Made by a program: the position numbers and the translations under genes
Shown: positions 63,520 to 64,000 of the stretch, in pieces
Position numbering within the stretch: the stretch's first letter is position 1
Layout: each line of letters begins with the position of its first letter
The notes under the pieces: model-generated
Told to the model about the DNA's origin: nothing
Databases searched by the model: none
Seen by the model: only the letters and a program-made list of their open reading frames with translations
From: Agriotes lineatus
Lineage: Eukaryota > Arthropoda > Insecta > Coleoptera > Elateridae
Assembly: GCA_940337035.1 (NCBI GenBank)
Contig: CALNHX010007716.1
Span: 1-64,000, forward strand
Length of the DNA: 64,000 nucleotides
Direction of reading: 5' to 3'

Positions 63520-64000
63520 TTTTTTTTCTAAATAGTTACTTTAATTTAGAAGCTATTTCCTCTCTTACAATATTTTAGTTGGGTGAACGGTTTAGCCACA
63601 AAAAATATTTTCTAAATTCCTAAAAGCCTAGTGTTAAGTAACAGTTACTGATTCAGGCTTGTAGAAATTTAGAAACAATTTTTTTGTGGCTAAACCGTTT
63701 ACCCAACTAAAATTTTGTAAGAGCGGAAATAGCTTCTAAATTAAAGTAGCTGTTCACAAAAAAACATTGGTAGTGATTATACAGGTGGTTAAAAAAATAT
63801 GGATGGATAATTTATTGTGACGTTTTTAAACACCCTGTAATTTTCGAAATTAGGGTTTATTCTACAAAATTCTGTAGTTTACTGGTACAAACGCATGGCC
63901 AAAACATGAATAAAATCTATCAAAGATTTTTCGACTTACTTGAAAAAATTTAAAAAAGCTAATCATTTTTGAAGACCTCTAGCGGCTAAACTAAGCAACT
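63520..64000. repeat. Palindrome plus inverted copy of 36071-36510, cut by the window end
   Basis: 63535-63640 and 63655-63755 mirror each other ('ctaaatagttactttaatttagaagctatttcc...ggtttagccacaaaaaa'). 63770-64000 is the reverse complement of 36143-36400. Confidence 0.85.

Overview
This is animal, almost certainly insect, nuclear DNA. It is AT-rich and dominated by repeats. The evidence is a BEL/Pao retrotransposon, two Ty3/Gypsy retrotransposons, tRNA-derived SINEs, non-LTR reverse transcriptase remnants, Tc1/mariner and hAT remnants, many palindromic MITE or foldback elements, and two copies of a short secreted His/Ala/Val-rich cuticle-type protein gene. The signal peptide style of the cuticle proteins suggests a beetle, but the species cannot be fixed from sequence alone.

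Layout. (1) 1-15776: a Ty3/Gypsy element on the minus strand (Gypsy-1), with long LTRs that each carry a tRNA-like A/B-box module. Its gag is split by a younger BEL/Pao element (5845-13561) that has identical-looking LTRs, a perfect 5-bp target duplication and one uninterrupted 2078-codon ORF. That ORF runs gag-protease-RT-RNase H-integrase zinc finger, lacks the integrase catalytic core, and passes directly into an envelope-like region. (2) 15777-22660: a LINE copy whose 5' part is inverted (twin-priming shape), a degenerate ~165-bp satellite array broken by an insertion with its own foldback element, and another LINE fragment. (3) 22661-29270: a small GC-rich candidate exon, cuticle gene 1, a SINE with target duplications, a Mutator-like MITE and a nest of palindromic MITEs. 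(4) 29271-42460: two arms of a diverged inverted repeat (~1.6 kb) flanking cuticle gene 2, plus MITEs and a dead Tc1/mariner transposase. (5) 42461-47887: a hAT transposase remnant and a dense cluster of unrelated palindromes. (6) 47888-54592: a second Ty3/Gypsy element (Gypsy-2), GC-rich, with near-identical LTRs. (7) 54593-64000: giant foldback elements, a hAT-type MITE with an 8-bp target duplication, two GC-rich minisatellites and a ~590-bp tandem duplication.

The most notable item is in Gypsy-2. After the integrase core and GPY/F module, its pol frame continues into a macrodomain that closely resembles the OARD1/TARG1 ADP-ribosyl hydrolase family. The Lys and Asp that I recall as catalytic in that family are both present, at the same spacing. 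A CCCH zinc finger follows. This reads as a host-type ADP-ribose-processing enzyme carried as part of a retrotransposon pol polyprotein. The same element has its gag stop and pol start overlapping as UAAUG.

Host genes are sparse. Only the two cuticle-protein copies are convincing. A 55-codon secreted-peptide ORF at 23966-24133 is a weaker candidate. Every other long ORF belongs to a mobile element or is a shadow.
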